Shown: positions 9,323-18,007 of the stretch, in pieces
Layout: the number at the start of each line of letters is the position of its first letter
How positions within the stretch are numbered: position 1 is the stretch's first letter
Source of the DNA: an uncultured Muribaculaceae bacterium
GTDB lineage: Bacteria; Bacteroidota; Bacteroidia; Bacteroidales; Muribaculaceae
Length of the DNA stretch: 64,000 nucleotides
Assembly (NCBI GenBank): GCA_947175145.1
Contig: CAMWLY010000002.1
Span: 1 to 64,000, forward strand
Direction of reading: 5' to 3'
Position numbers and translations under genes: made by a program
Notes under the pieces: model-generated
Databases searched by the model: none
The model's input: the letters and a program-made list of their open reading frames with translations, nothing else
Told to the model about the DNA's origin: nothing

Positions 9323-9952
9323 TTATTTCATCCAGGATTCGTCAGAGGGATTTGCCATAAAAGCTCTCAGTCGCGCTTGATCCTCAGGCTTGATATATCC
9401 CTCTTCTGCTGCTACCTCAACCAGAGTGTTGAAATTTGAGAGAGAGTGGTTTTCAACCCCGGCCGCTTCAAGACGTTCGAGACCTTTCTTCATGCCGTAT
9501 GTGAATATCGAAATCACACCGAGCACTTCCGCACCGGCTTCGCGCAGTGCATTTACTACTTCGATGCAGCTGCCTGCCGTGGAAATCAGGTCTTCGATTA
9601 CCACAACCTTCTGACCCGGTTCAAGTTTTCCTTCAATTCTGTTGTTGCGGCCATGATCTTTAGCAGAACCGCGCACATAACCCATTGGCATGCCGAGCAG
9701 ATGTGCAGCTATCGCAGCATGAGCTATTCCGGCTGTGCTGGTGCCCATCAGCACCTCAGCTTCAGGATAATATTCTTTGACTTTATCAGCAATAGCACGC
9801 TCCACCAGGTCTCGCACTCCGGGAGCTGTGAGAATCAGTCGGTTGTCACAGTATATCGGGCTTTTGATTCCGCTTGCCCAGGTGAAAGGTTTTTCGGGGC
9901 TGAGAAATACAGCCTTGATGCTTAGCAGCGCCTTTGCTATCTCTTTTTCCAT
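9323..9952 (-). CDS. pyrE: Orotate phosphoribosyltransferase PyrE
   Basis: PyrE transfers orotate onto PRPP to form OMP. The 209-residue product has the normal length. The PRPP-binding signature [13 protein letters not shown] occupies residues 116-128, and the flexible catalytic loop is visible as [16 protein letters not shown] (residues 93-108). It follows pyrF after 68 bases, in which I see no clear promoter, and precedes pyrB by 16 bases. Confidence 0.97.
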   Translation of the reverse strand: MEKEIAKALLSIKAVFLSPEKPFTWASGIKSPIYCDNRLILTAPGVRDLVERAIADKVKEYYPEAEVLMGTSTAGIAHAAIAAHLLGMPMGYVRGSAKDHGRNNRIEGKLEPGQKVVVIEDLISTAGSCIEVVNALREAGAEVLGVISIFTYGMKKGLERLEAAGVENHSLSNFNTLVEVAAEEGYIKPEDQARLRAFMANPSDESWMK

Positions 9953-10020
9953 AATGAGTTATAATAGCGACACTATTACCGTGTCAGATTTTCATAATAT
10001 TTAAATTTCAAATTACCCGA

Positions 10021-10725
10021 TCAGTCGGCGAAATCAGCCATGCAGCGTCTGTAGGCGGCCACAGGGTCGGGAGCCGCGGTAATAGGACGCCCCACTACTA
10101 TGAAGTCAGAGCCAATCTCGCGAGCACGCGCGGGTGTGGTGATGCGGCTCTGGTCATCTTTGGCGGCATCGGGATAGCGGATTCCGGGGGTCACGGTCAG
10201 GAATTCTTCACCGCAAGCTTGCTTGACCAGTCCGGCTTCAAGTGGCGAACATACCACTCCGTCGAGTCCGGCTTCTTTGGCATTCATGGCATAGCGGGCT
10301 ATAACATCATTGATTTCTCCCGGAATCATCAGCTGCTCATTGAGTGCCTGCTGCGATGTGGAGGTGAGTTGGGTCACAGCGATTATCAGAGGTCTTTCTC
10401 CCTCGGGGCGACCTTCGCGAAGCCCCTCTGCCGCAGCGCGCATCATCTCAATGGTGCCCGAAGCATGCACATTGACCATATCCACATCAAGGCGCGAGAG
10501 AACCTTCATGGCTTTGCGCACTGTGTTGGGAATATCGTGCAGCTTGAGGTCAAGAAAAATCTTGTGGCCACGACGACGCAACTCGCGTACAATTTCAGGA
10601 CCTCCGGCATAAAATAATTCCATGCCGATTTTCAGGAATGGCTTCTCATCGGTAAACTTGTCGAGAAACTCCAGAGTGGCTTCAGGAGTGGCGAAGTCAC
10701 ATGCTATAATTACATCTCTTTTCAT
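10021..10725 (-). CDS. pyrF: Orotidine 5'-phosphate decarboxylase PyrF
   Basis: PyrF decarboxylates OMP to UMP, the last de novo step. The 234-residue TIM-barrel protein carries the catalytic DLKLHDIPNT motif (residues 59-68, with the Asp-Lys-His-Asp tetrad) and a phosphate-binding segment DFIVVGRPITAA near the C terminus. Its start overlaps the stop of pyrD by 4 bases (ATGA), which suggests translational coupling within the pyr operon. Confidence 0.97.
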   Translation of the reverse strand: MKRDVIIACDFATPEATLEFLDKFTDEKPFLKIGMELFYAGGPEIVRELRRRGHKIFLDLKLHDIPNTVRKAMKVLSRLDVDMVNVHASGTIEMMRAAAEGLREGRPEGERPLIIAVTQLTSTSQQALNEQLMIPGEINDVIARYAMNAKEAGLDGVVCSPLEAGLVKQACGEEFLTVTPGIRYPDAAKDDQSRITTPARAREIGSDFIVVGRPITAAPDPVAAYRRCMADFAD

Positions 10726-11654
10726 AAATCCTTTAATTCTTTGAGGCTCTTTATATTGTAGCGTGCCATCGCATCGGGCAGGCTTTCAATTATTCTTTTA
10801 CATGCGAGCGGGTCGATAAGGTTTGCGGTACCGACCTCTACGGCAGTTGCGCCGGCCATCATCATCTCAAGCACATCTTCAGCGGTAGACACACCTCCGC
10901 AGCCCACTACCGGAATAGAGCATGCATGACTTACCTGCCAGACCATGCGCAGCGCCACCGGGAATACAGCCTGACCGGAGAATCCACCCATGATATTGGC
11001 TACCACAGGTTTGCGTGTCTTTAAGTCTATTCTCATGCCGAGCATTGTGTTGATAAGACATATTCCGTCGGCGCCGGCATCTTCAGCACTTTTAGCTATC
11101 GATACGATATCGGTCACATTGGGGGTGAGTTTTACAATCACCGGCAGAGTGGTGACTTTCTTCACAGCGCCTACCACTTCTGCTACCGAGTCGCATGATG
11201 TGCCGAAACTCATGCCGCCGCCATGCACATTAGGGCAACTCACATTGAGTTCGATCCACTCCACCTGACTCTCACCGGTGATTCGCTTGCAGCATTCGGT
11301 ATATTCTTCTATGGCAAATCCACTGATATTAGCCATAATGGGACCCGAGAAGTCGCGTCGCATCAGTGGAAGCTCTTCAGATATTACCTTGTCGATACCG
11401 GGGTTCTGAAGTCCCACGGAATTAATCATTCCGGAGGTGCATTCCGCAACACGAGGCAGAGGATTGCCGAAGCGCGGGTGCAAGGTTGTGCCCTTGAAAG
11501 AAATGGAGCCGAGTATGTTGATGTCGTACCATTCGCTCATGGTGTAGCCGTAACCGAAGCAACCGCTTGCCGGTATCACAGGATTCTTAAGCTTCACTCC
11601 GCAGAGCTCTACTCCAAGGTCGCGTGCTATTCCATTTTTATCATTCATTTCCAT
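10722..11654 (-). CDS. pyrD: Dihydroorotate dehydrogenase PyrD, class 1B catalytic subunit
   Basis: This is the FMN-containing catalytic subunit that oxidises dihydroorotate to orotate. The class 1 type is shown by the active-site Cys in LNVSCPNVHGGG and by the absence of an N-terminal membrane anchor. Substrate and FMN segments include NSVGLQNPGID, INTMLGMRIDL and VVGCGGVSTAEDVLEMM. The partner subunit PyrK is immediately upstream with a 10-base overlap, so this is the NAD-linked 1B complex. The 310-residue length is typical. Its stop overlaps the pyrF start. Confidence 0.97.
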   Translation of the reverse strand: MEMNDKNGIARDLGVELCGVKLKNPVIPASGCFGYGYTMSEWYDINILGSISFKGTTLHPRFGNPLPRVAECTSGMINSVGLQNPGIDKVISEELPLMRRDFSGPIMANISGFAIEEYTECCKRITGESQVEWIELNVSCPNVHGGGMSFGTSCDSVAEVVGAVKKVTTLPVIVKLTPNVTDIVSIAKSAEDAGADGICLINTMLGMRIDLKTRKPVVANIMGGFSGQAVFPVALRMVWQVSHACSIPVVGCGGVSTAEDVLEMMMAGATAVEVGTANLIDPLACKRIIESLPDAMARYNIKSLKELKDL

Positions 11655-12394
11655 ATCAAGTCCTCCTTATCGAATACCGGTCCATCTTTGCAAATTCGCT
11701 TTGCACCGCTTTTTGTTTCAAGTGAGCAGCACATGCACACCCCGAAACCGCAGGCCATGCGTGCCTCAAGGCTTAGCTGACCCGGTATATCCAGTTGTGC
11801 GCAGAGTGCCTTGAGCATAGGGAGCGGTCCGCATGCATAGAAGAAATCAGGATTGAGCCCCTCATTTGCTATCACATCGGTCACATAGCCCTTAGTGCCG
11901 TAGGAGCCATCTAATGTGGCTACATAAAACGGTATGTCGAGATTCTCGAACTGCTCAATCATAATCATGCGCTCTTCTGAATTAAAACCGAGCACCACAG
12001 TAGGCAGCACACCGGCTTCAATCAGATTTTTGGCAAGTGAGTATATCGGGGGGCAGCCTACACCACCTCCGAGCAGAAGAGGTCTATCTCCACATTTGCT
12101 CATATCGAATCCGCGACCAAGGGCAGGGAGGATATCGAGCTTGTCGCCGGCTTTGAGTTCGGCAAGTGCCTCGGTGCCATGACCGATCACATCGTAGACC
12201 AGTGTCATGGTATCTCCATCTATGTCGCAGACCGAGATGGGGCGACGCAATGTGAACCCGGGTACGGCGATATTGACAAATTGACCCGGCGATGTGAACT
12301 CATCGGTCGGACCTTCGAGTATCATCATCTTGGTATTGTTGCCAATCCAGGAATTGTCGATTATTGTATATCGAGTGTCGCTATTTCTATGCAT
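11645..12394 (-). CDS. pyrK: Dihydroorotate dehydrogenase electron-transfer subunit PyrK
   Basis: PyrK carries electrons from PyrD's FMN through a 2Fe-2S cluster and FAD to NAD+. The 249-residue product has the FAD-binding barrel motif TLRRPISVCDID and the nucleotide-binding loop LLLGGGVGCPPIYSLAK. The C-terminal cluster ligands have the spacing C-x4-C-x2-C-x11-C (Cys215, Cys220, Cys223, Cys235). It lies 6 bases after pyrC and overlaps pyrD by 10 bases, which fits a coordinately made complex. Confidence 0.96.
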   Translation of the reverse strand: MHRNSDTRYTIIDNSWIGNNTKMMILEGPTDEFTSPGQFVNIAVPGFTLRRPISVCDIDGDTMTLVYDVIGHGTEALAELKAGDKLDILPALGRGFDMSKCGDRPLLLGGGVGCPPIYSLAKNLIEAGVLPTVVLGFNSEERMIMIEQFENLDIPFYVATLDGSYGTKGYVTDVIANEGLNPDFFYACGPLPMLKALCAQLDIPGQLSLEARMACGFGVCMCCSLETKSGAKRICKDGPVFDKEDLIWK

Positions 12395-12400
12395 ATATCT

Positions 12401-13672
12401 TTATTGCAAAGGATAAACTTGTTTGCCGCTGGCAAAAGTCATGATTATTCTACCGTAGAGCTCAGTGCCTTCAAAAGGTGTAGCTTTACCTTTGGATAGA
12501 AATTCCTTGGGGTCTACAATCTGCACTGTCTCGGGGTCAAAGAGTGTTACATCTGCCCGGTCACCGGGTTGCAATCCTCCGCTGATGCCGAAAATCTTGC
12601 GCGGGTTGTCGGCCATCAGCTCCACCATGCGCTGCATCGATATGATACCCGGTTTTACAAGATATGTATATATAGCGGAAGCGGATACTTCGAGTCCGGT
12701 GACACCCATGGCACTTTTTTCCAGTCCGCGGCTTTTCTCTTCGGCGGAGTGGGGTGCATGGTCGGAGGCTATGCAGTCAATTGTGCCATCTTTGATTCCC
12801 TGAATCAGAGCCGCCTTATCCTCCTCGCTTCTGAGTGGGGGATTCATCTTGAATCTGCCTTCTTCCTGCAGGTCTTTGTCGCTGAAGGCTATATAGTGAG
12901 CTCCTGTTTCACAGGTCACCGGTAGCCCTTCGGCTTTAGCCCGACGCACAAGTTCAACTGATTCTTTGGTCGAGATGTGGCAGATATGGAGTTTGCAGCC
13001 GGTTTCGGCAGCAAGTCTGATGTCGCGTTCCACTTCAGCCCATTCGCTCTCGGAGCAAATTCCGCGGTGTCCGTGGGTTGCGGCATACTCACCGTCATGA
13101 ATGTATCCCTTGTGCAGCAGACTCTCAACTTCACAGTGAGCGGCCAATACTTTGCCGGTAGGGGCGATTCCCCGCATAGCCTGAAGCATCGTGTCGCTAT
13201 CCTGAACTCCGGTGCCATCGTCGGAAAATCCCGCTACCATAGGTGCCAGAGCAGTGTAATCCACCAACTCATGACCCATTCGCAACTTTGTTATGGATGC
13301 GTAGGGGAGCACCTCGATGATAGCATCTCTGCTTATTATTTCCAGTTGCTTCTCCAGATTTTCCTTACTGTCGGGCACAGGATTCAGATTGGGCATAGTG
13401 CATACGGTGGTAAAACCTCCATGTGCCGCCGCGCGGGTGCCATCGGCTATAGTCTCTTTGTAGGAATAACCCGGTTCGCGAAGATGAACATGCACATCGA
13501 CTAGACCGGGCAGCAGATATGCTCCGTTGGCGTCGATAATCTCCGCTGCTTCTTGGGCACCCGACGGCAATTCTCCGATAGCCGAAATTTTGCCATCTTC
13601 CATCAGCAAATTGCATTTCTTAAGACCCGATTTGCCGCAAAGCCGTGCGTTTTTTATCAGAATTTTATTCAT
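12401..13672 (-). CDS. pyrC: Dihydroorotase PyrC, class I
   Basis: Dihydroorotase cyclises carbamoyl aspartate to dihydroorotate in a zinc-dependent amidohydrolase barrel. The class I type is shown by the 423-residue length and the metal-binding motif VDVHVHLREPGYSYKET (residues 58-74). Later metal-site segments are the His regions in AAHCEVE and CHIST and the catalytic DHAPHS. The start ATG and the carB stop share one base (TGATG), so the two are translationally coupled. Confidence 0.96.
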   Translation of the reverse strand: MNKILIKNARLCGKSGLKKCNLLMEDGKISAIGELPSGAQEAAEIIDANGAYLLPGLVDVHVHLREPGYSYKETIADGTRAAAHGGFTTVCTMPNLNPVPDSKENLEKQLEIISRDAIIEVLPYASITKLRMGHELVDYTALAPMVAGFSDDGTGVQDSDTMLQAMRGIAPTGKVLAAHCEVESLLHKGYIHDGEYAATHGHRGICSESEWAEVERDIRLAAETGCKLHICHISTKESVELVRRAKAEGLPVTCETGAHYIAFSDKDLQEEGRFKMNPPLRSEEDKAALIQGIKDGTIDCIASDHAPHSAEEKSRGLEKSAMGVTGLEVSASAIYTYLVKPGIISMQRMVELMADNPRKIFGISGGLQPGDRADVTLFDPETVQIVDPKEFLSKGKATPFEGTELYGRIIMTFASGKQVYPLQ

Positions 13673-16600
13673 CAGAATTCCTGCCAGGACTTGATTTCGA
13701 GTTCATCGGGACTCATGGCGCAAAATGCCTTGATAAATGCCGACGCCAATCGGGCGTTGGTTATCAGCGGTATATTGCGGTCAATCGCGGTGCGACGGAT
13801 TCGGTATCCGTTGGTCACCTCTTTATCCGAATGGTTACGCGGCACATTGACCACCAGATCTATCTCATGATTATTGAGCATTTCCACTGCCTGAGGCTGA
13901 CCCTCCTCATCAGGCCAGTACACGCGTGTGTTCTCAATACCATTTTCTGTAAGATGGCGGCTGGTGCCCTCTGTGGCATATATGTCATAGCCGTGTTTGC
14001 GCAGCAGTTTGGCCGCGGCAAGCATATCACCTTTCTGTTTGCCATTGCCGGTAGAGAGTAGCACACTCTTCTTTGGCACTCTCTGACCTACGGAGAGCAT
14101 CGATGTAAGCAGAGCCGAGCGGGCATCCTCACCGAGACAACCAACTTCACCGGTCGATACCATATCCACACCTAACTTCGGGTCAGCTTTCTGCAGTCGG
14201 TTAAATGAGAACTGACTTGCCTTGACACCGACATAGTCGAGGTCAAACACCGATTTGTCGGGTTTGCTTACCGGCAAGCCGAGCATGATGCGGGTGGCTA
14301 ATTCTATGAAATTGATTTTAAGAACTTTGCTTACAAATGGGAAGCTGCGTGATGCGCGCAAATTACATTCGATAACCTTGATATCGTTGTCGCGAGCCAG
14401 GAACTGGATATTGAAGGGACCCGAGATGCGAAGTTCCTTGGCAATCTGCTTGGAAATCTTCTTGATGCGGCGGGCTGTCTCGACATAGAGTTTCTGCGGG
14501 GGGAACTGAATGGTGGCATCGCCGGAATGCACCCCGGCAAATTCCACATGTTCCGAAATAGCGTAGGCTATGATTTCACCATCGCGTGCCACCGCGTCCA
14601 TCTCAACTTCCTTGGCATGTTCGAGGAACTGGCTGACCACAACCGGGTGGCGTTTTGACACATTGGCGGCGAGAGTCAGGAATTTCTCAAGTTGCTCGCG
14701 ATCATAGCAGACATTCATCGCCGCTCCCGATAACACATACGACGGGCGAACCAGAACCGGGAATCCGACCTTTTCCACAAATGCGTTGATGTCGCTCATA
14801 GAAGTCAGAGCCGACCATTCCGGTTGGTCAACTCCTATGCGGCCGAGCATGGCCGAGAATTTCTCGCGGTCCTCGGCATTGTCGATGCTCTGGGCGGAGG
14901 TGCCGAGCAAACGCACTCCCTGCTGGTCAAGCTTGAGCGCAAGATTATTGGGAATCTGACCACCGGTGGATACCACAACTCCGTGAGGAGTTTCAAGATC
15001 CAGAATGTCAAGCACACGCTCAAATGTCAGTTCATCGAAGTATAACCTGTCGCAAATATCATAATCGGTAGACACGGTTTCGGGATTGTAATTTATCATC
15101 ACCGAGCGGTATCCCTCTTTGCGAATTGTTTCCAATGCCTGCACACCGCACCAGTCGAACTCAACCGAGCTGCCTATGCGATATGCTCCGGATCCGAGCA
15201 CCACGACCGAACGGAAATCATGTTCGTAGTCTATATCATTATGATTACCACCGTAAGTGAGATACAGGTAGTTTGTGGCGGCCGGGAATTCTCCGGCGAG
15301 AGTGTCTATCTGTTTTACGCAGGGGAGAATGCCGAGTGCTTTGCGGCGGTCACGGACTTTGAGCACACCCTTCTCGATATCCATCTCTTTCTCCATGCCG
15401 ACTGCGCGGGCAATCTGGAAATCAGAGAATCCGAGTGCCTTGGCTCTTCTGAACAATCTTGCCGGCAATGCTTCCAGACCGGCAGTGGCCCGAAGTTCGC
15501 GGTCCACATCATGAATATTGCGCAACTTCTCCAGGAACCAGCGGTCTATCTTGGTAAGCTCATGAATCTGGTCCACGGAATATCCTTTGTCAAACGCTTT
15601 CTCAATCACAAAGATGCGTTTGTCGGTTGGTGCGTGCAGCGCGGAGTCGATGTCGGGTATCTCAAGTTCCTTATTCTCCACAAAGCCGTGCATGCCCTGG
15701 CCTATCATGCGGAGACCCTTCTGAATAGCTTCTTCGAATGTGCGCCCTATGGCCATAACTTCGCCCACAGATTTCATCGAGGATTCAAGTTCGCGGTTCA
15801 CCCCGCGGAATTTACCCAAGTCCCAGCGCGGTATTTTGCAGACACAGTAGTCAAGGGCGGGTTCGAAGAATGCGCTGGTGATTTTGGTCACAGAGTTACG
15901 CAAGTCAAACAAACCGTAGCCAAGTCCTAATTTCGCGGCAACAAATGCCAGCGGATAACCTGTGGCTTTCGATGCCAATGCCGATGAGCGGCTCAATCGG
16001 GCATTTACCTCAATCACTCGGTAATCCTCTGAATCAGGGCAGAGTGCAAACTGCACGTTGCACTCGCCGACTATGCCGATATGTCTGGCGATACGTATGG
16101 ATAATTCGCGGAGTTTGTGATATTCCGAATTGCTCAGTGTCTGCGATGGTGCCACCACGATACTTTCGCCGGTATGAATGCCGAGTGGGTCGAAGTTCTC
16201 CATGTTGCAGACAGTGATGCAGTTGTTGAACTTGTCGCGAACCACTTCATATTCCACCTCTTTCCAGCCCTTGAGGCTCTTTTCCACAAGTACCTGGGGA
16301 GAGAAAGAGAATGCCTTGTCTGCCAGACGCTCCAGTTGGTCGGGTGTGTCGCAGAATCCCGAACCGAGACCTCCGAGTGCATAAGCGGCGCGGAGTATCA
16401 CGGGATAACCTAATTTTTCGGCTGCTTCAAGTGCCTGAGACTTGTTGTCACAAGCCACTGAATCGATGGTCTTTACATCGATTTCATTAAGCTTGTCGAC
16501 AAATATCTCGCGGTCTTCTGTGTCGATAATTGATTGCACCGGGGTGCCGAGCACCTGCACACCATATTTCTCAAGCACTCCTGAATTATATAATTCCACG

Positions 16601-16896
16601 CCGCAGTTGAGCGCTGTCTGACCGCCAAAGGCGAGCATGATGCCTTGCGGACGTTCGCGCGCAATTACCTTCTCCACAAAGGGTGGTGTGACCGGGAGAA
16701 AATATATGTGGTCGGCAACTCCCTCAGAAGTCTGCACTGTAGCGATATTGGGGTTTATCAGCACTGTCTCAATACCCTCCTCGCGCAGGGCTTTAAGTGC
16801 CTGACTGCCCGAATAATCGAATTCTCCGGCTTCTCCGATTTTGAGTGCGCCCGAGCCGAGCACGAGCACTTTCTTTATGTTCTGGTCTTTCTCCAT
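13672..16896 (-). CDS. carB: Carbamoyl-phosphate synthase large subunit CarB
   Basis: CarB makes carbamoyl phosphate from bicarbonate, ammonia channelled from CarA, and two ATP. I use the ATG at 16896 (MEKDQNIKKVLVLGSGALKIGEAGEFDYSGSQ), giving 1074 residues; the ORF-track start adds 16 residues overlapping carA. Two homologous ATP-grasp halves are visible, each starting with a GSGAxxIGxxxEFDxxGxQ motif. The C-terminal methylglyoxal-synthase-like allosteric domain (from about residue 935, KKSVLLSTGNGKQKGDML) would bind effectors such as UMP and ornithine. It starts 25 bases after carA and overlaps pyrC by one base. Confidence 0.97.
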   Translation of the reverse strand: MEKDQNIKKVLVLGSGALKIGEAGEFDYSGSQALKALREEGIETVLINPNIATVQTSEGVADHIYFLPVTPPFVEKVIARERPQGIMLAFGGQTALNCGVELYNSGVLEKYGVQVLGTPVQSIIDTEDREIFVDKLNEIDVKTIDSVACDNKSQALEAAEKLGYPVILRAAYALGGLGSGFCDTPDQLERLADKAFSFSPQVLVEKSLKGWKEVEYEVVRDKFNNCITVCNMENFDPLGIHTGESIVVAPSQTLSNSEYHKLRELSIRIARHIGIVGECNVQFALCPDSEDYRVIEVNARLSRSSALASKATGYPLAFVAAKLGLGYGLFDLRNSVTKITSAFFEPALDYCVCKIPRWDLGKFRGVNRELESSMKSVGEVMAIGRTFEEAIQKGLRMIGQGMHGFVENKELEIPDIDSALHAPTDKRIFVIEKAFDKGYSVDQIHELTKIDRWFLEKLRNIHDVDRELRATAGLEALPARLFRRAKALGFSDFQIARAVGMEKEMDIEKGVLKVRDRRKALGILPCVKQIDTLAGEFPAATNYLYLTYGGNHNDIDYEHDFRSVVVLGSGAYRIGSSVEFDWCGVQALETIRKEGYRSVMINYNPETVSTDYDICDRLYFDELTFERVLDILDLETPHGVVVSTGGQIPNNLALKLDQQGVRLLGTSAQSIDNAEDREKFSAMLGRIGVDQPEWSALTSMSDINAFVEKVGFPVLVRPSYVLSGAAMNVCYDREQLEKFLTLAANVSKRHPVVVSQFLEHAKEVEMDAVARDGEIIAYAISEHVEFAGVHSGDATIQFPPQKLYVETARRIKKISKQIAKELRISGPFNIQFLARDNDIKVIECNLRASRSFPFVSKVLKINFIELATRIMLGLPVSKPDKSVFDLDYVGVKASQFSFNRLQKADPKLGVDMVSTGEVGCLGEDARSALLTSMLSVGQRVPKKSVLLSTGNGKQKGDMLAAAKLLRKHGYDIYATEGTSRHLTENGIENTRVYWPDEEGQPQAVEMLNNHEIDLVVNVPRNHSDKEVTNGYRIRRTAIDRNIPLITNARLASAFIKAFCAMSPDELEIKSWQEF

Positions 16897-16921
16897 GTTA
16901 TTTCTCTGTCTGCGCTTTGGG

Positions 16922-18007
16922 TTAGAGGAGTTTGATAAAATCATCGAAAAGGAACTCGGTATCTACCGGACCACCTGATGCCTCAGGGTGGAATTGTGAG
17001 GAGAACCAGGGTTTCTCACGGTGGCGTATTCCCTCGTTGGAACCATCGTTCATATTGGTGAAATATGGTTCCCAGCCATCGCGAAGGGTTGAGGGTTCTA
17101 CTGCGAAACCATGATTCTGACTGGTGATAAAGCAGCGCTCGGTGCCCTCCATGCGAACCGGCTGATTGTGTGAGCGGTGACCGTATTTGAGTTTATAGAT
17201 TGTAGCACCTGCGGCTTTGGCCAGCAGTTGGTTACCCATGCAGATACCCATAAGCGGACGCTTCTCTTCAGGGTTGTCTATGAATTTCCTGATATTTTCC
17301 ACAGCCTCAGCACAAGCTTCAGGGTTGCCCGGACCATTGGAAATAAAGAGGCCGTCGAATTCCAGGTTATTGAAATCATAGTTCCAGGGAACTCTTATTA
17401 CTTCAACTCCGCGATCCACAAGGCATCTGATGATATTGTTTTTGGCACCGCAATCTATCATCGCCACCTTCTTGCGACCATCACCGACACCATATCTCCG
17501 CACTTCAGGAACCGAAACAAGGTCTACATAATTCACCTTGTTATAATCCGTTTCTTCGGGTTGATTGGTTGCACCATCGATATAGATTCTGCCCATCATA
17601 ACACCATGTTCGCGGAGCAGCTGGGTGAGTCTTCTTGTATCTATGCCGGTAATGCCGGGCACTTTCTCGCGGCGAAGCCACTCCGACAAACTCTCCTGAG
17701 CATTCCAGTGGCTGAATTGCTCGGAGTAGTCACCGACGATCAGACCGGTGGGGTAGATGCGGTCAGACTCCATAAAACGCTCTATGCCGTCGGCAGAGCT
17801 TTCAGAAGTGCTGGGCACACCGTAGTTGCCGACCAGTGGATATGTCAGAACCATAATCTGGCCCGCGTATGAGGGATCTGTCAGCGCTTCAGGATAGCCG
17901 GTCATCGCGGTGTTGAACACCACTTCGCCGTATGCATTTCCTTCGTAGCCAAATGATTCCCCTTCGAATCGGGTGCCATCGTCGAGTATAAGTGTGGCTT
18001 TCTTCAT
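16922..18007 (-). CDS. carA: Carbamoyl-phosphate synthase small (glutaminase) subunit CarA
   Basis: CarA hydrolyses glutamine and passes ammonia to CarB. The 361-residue product has the CarA-specific N-terminal domain (ATLILDDGTRFEGESFGYEG) and a class I glutaminase domain. The nucleophile Cys is in MGICMGNQLLAKA near residue 252, and the His-Glu pair is in SSQFHPEASGGP near the C terminus. Its start overlaps the stop of the upstream amidotransferase by 4 bases, and carB follows after 25 bases. Confidence 0.97.
   Translation of the reverse strand: MKKATLILDDGTRFEGESFGYEGNAYGEVVFNTAMTGYPEALTDPSYAGQIMVLTYPLVGNYGVPSTSESSADGIERFMESDRIYPTGLIVGDYSEQFSHWNAQESLSEWLRREKVPGITGIDTRRLTQLLREHGVMMGRIYIDGATNQPEETDYNKVNYVDLVSVPEVRRYGVGDGRKKVAMIDCGAKNNIIRCLVDRGVEVIRVPWNYDFNNLEFDGLFISNGPGNPEACAEAVENIRKFIDNPEEKRPLMGICMGNQLLAKAAGATIYKLKYGHRSHNQPVRMEGTERCFITSQNHGFAVEPSTLRDGWEPYFTNMNDGSNEGIRHREKPWFSSQFHPEASGGPVDTEFLFDDFIKLL

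Noticed and set aside
15220-15930. 236-residue plus-strand ORF opposite carB
   Set aside because: Fully antisense to conserved CarB sequence with no start context or motifs of its own.
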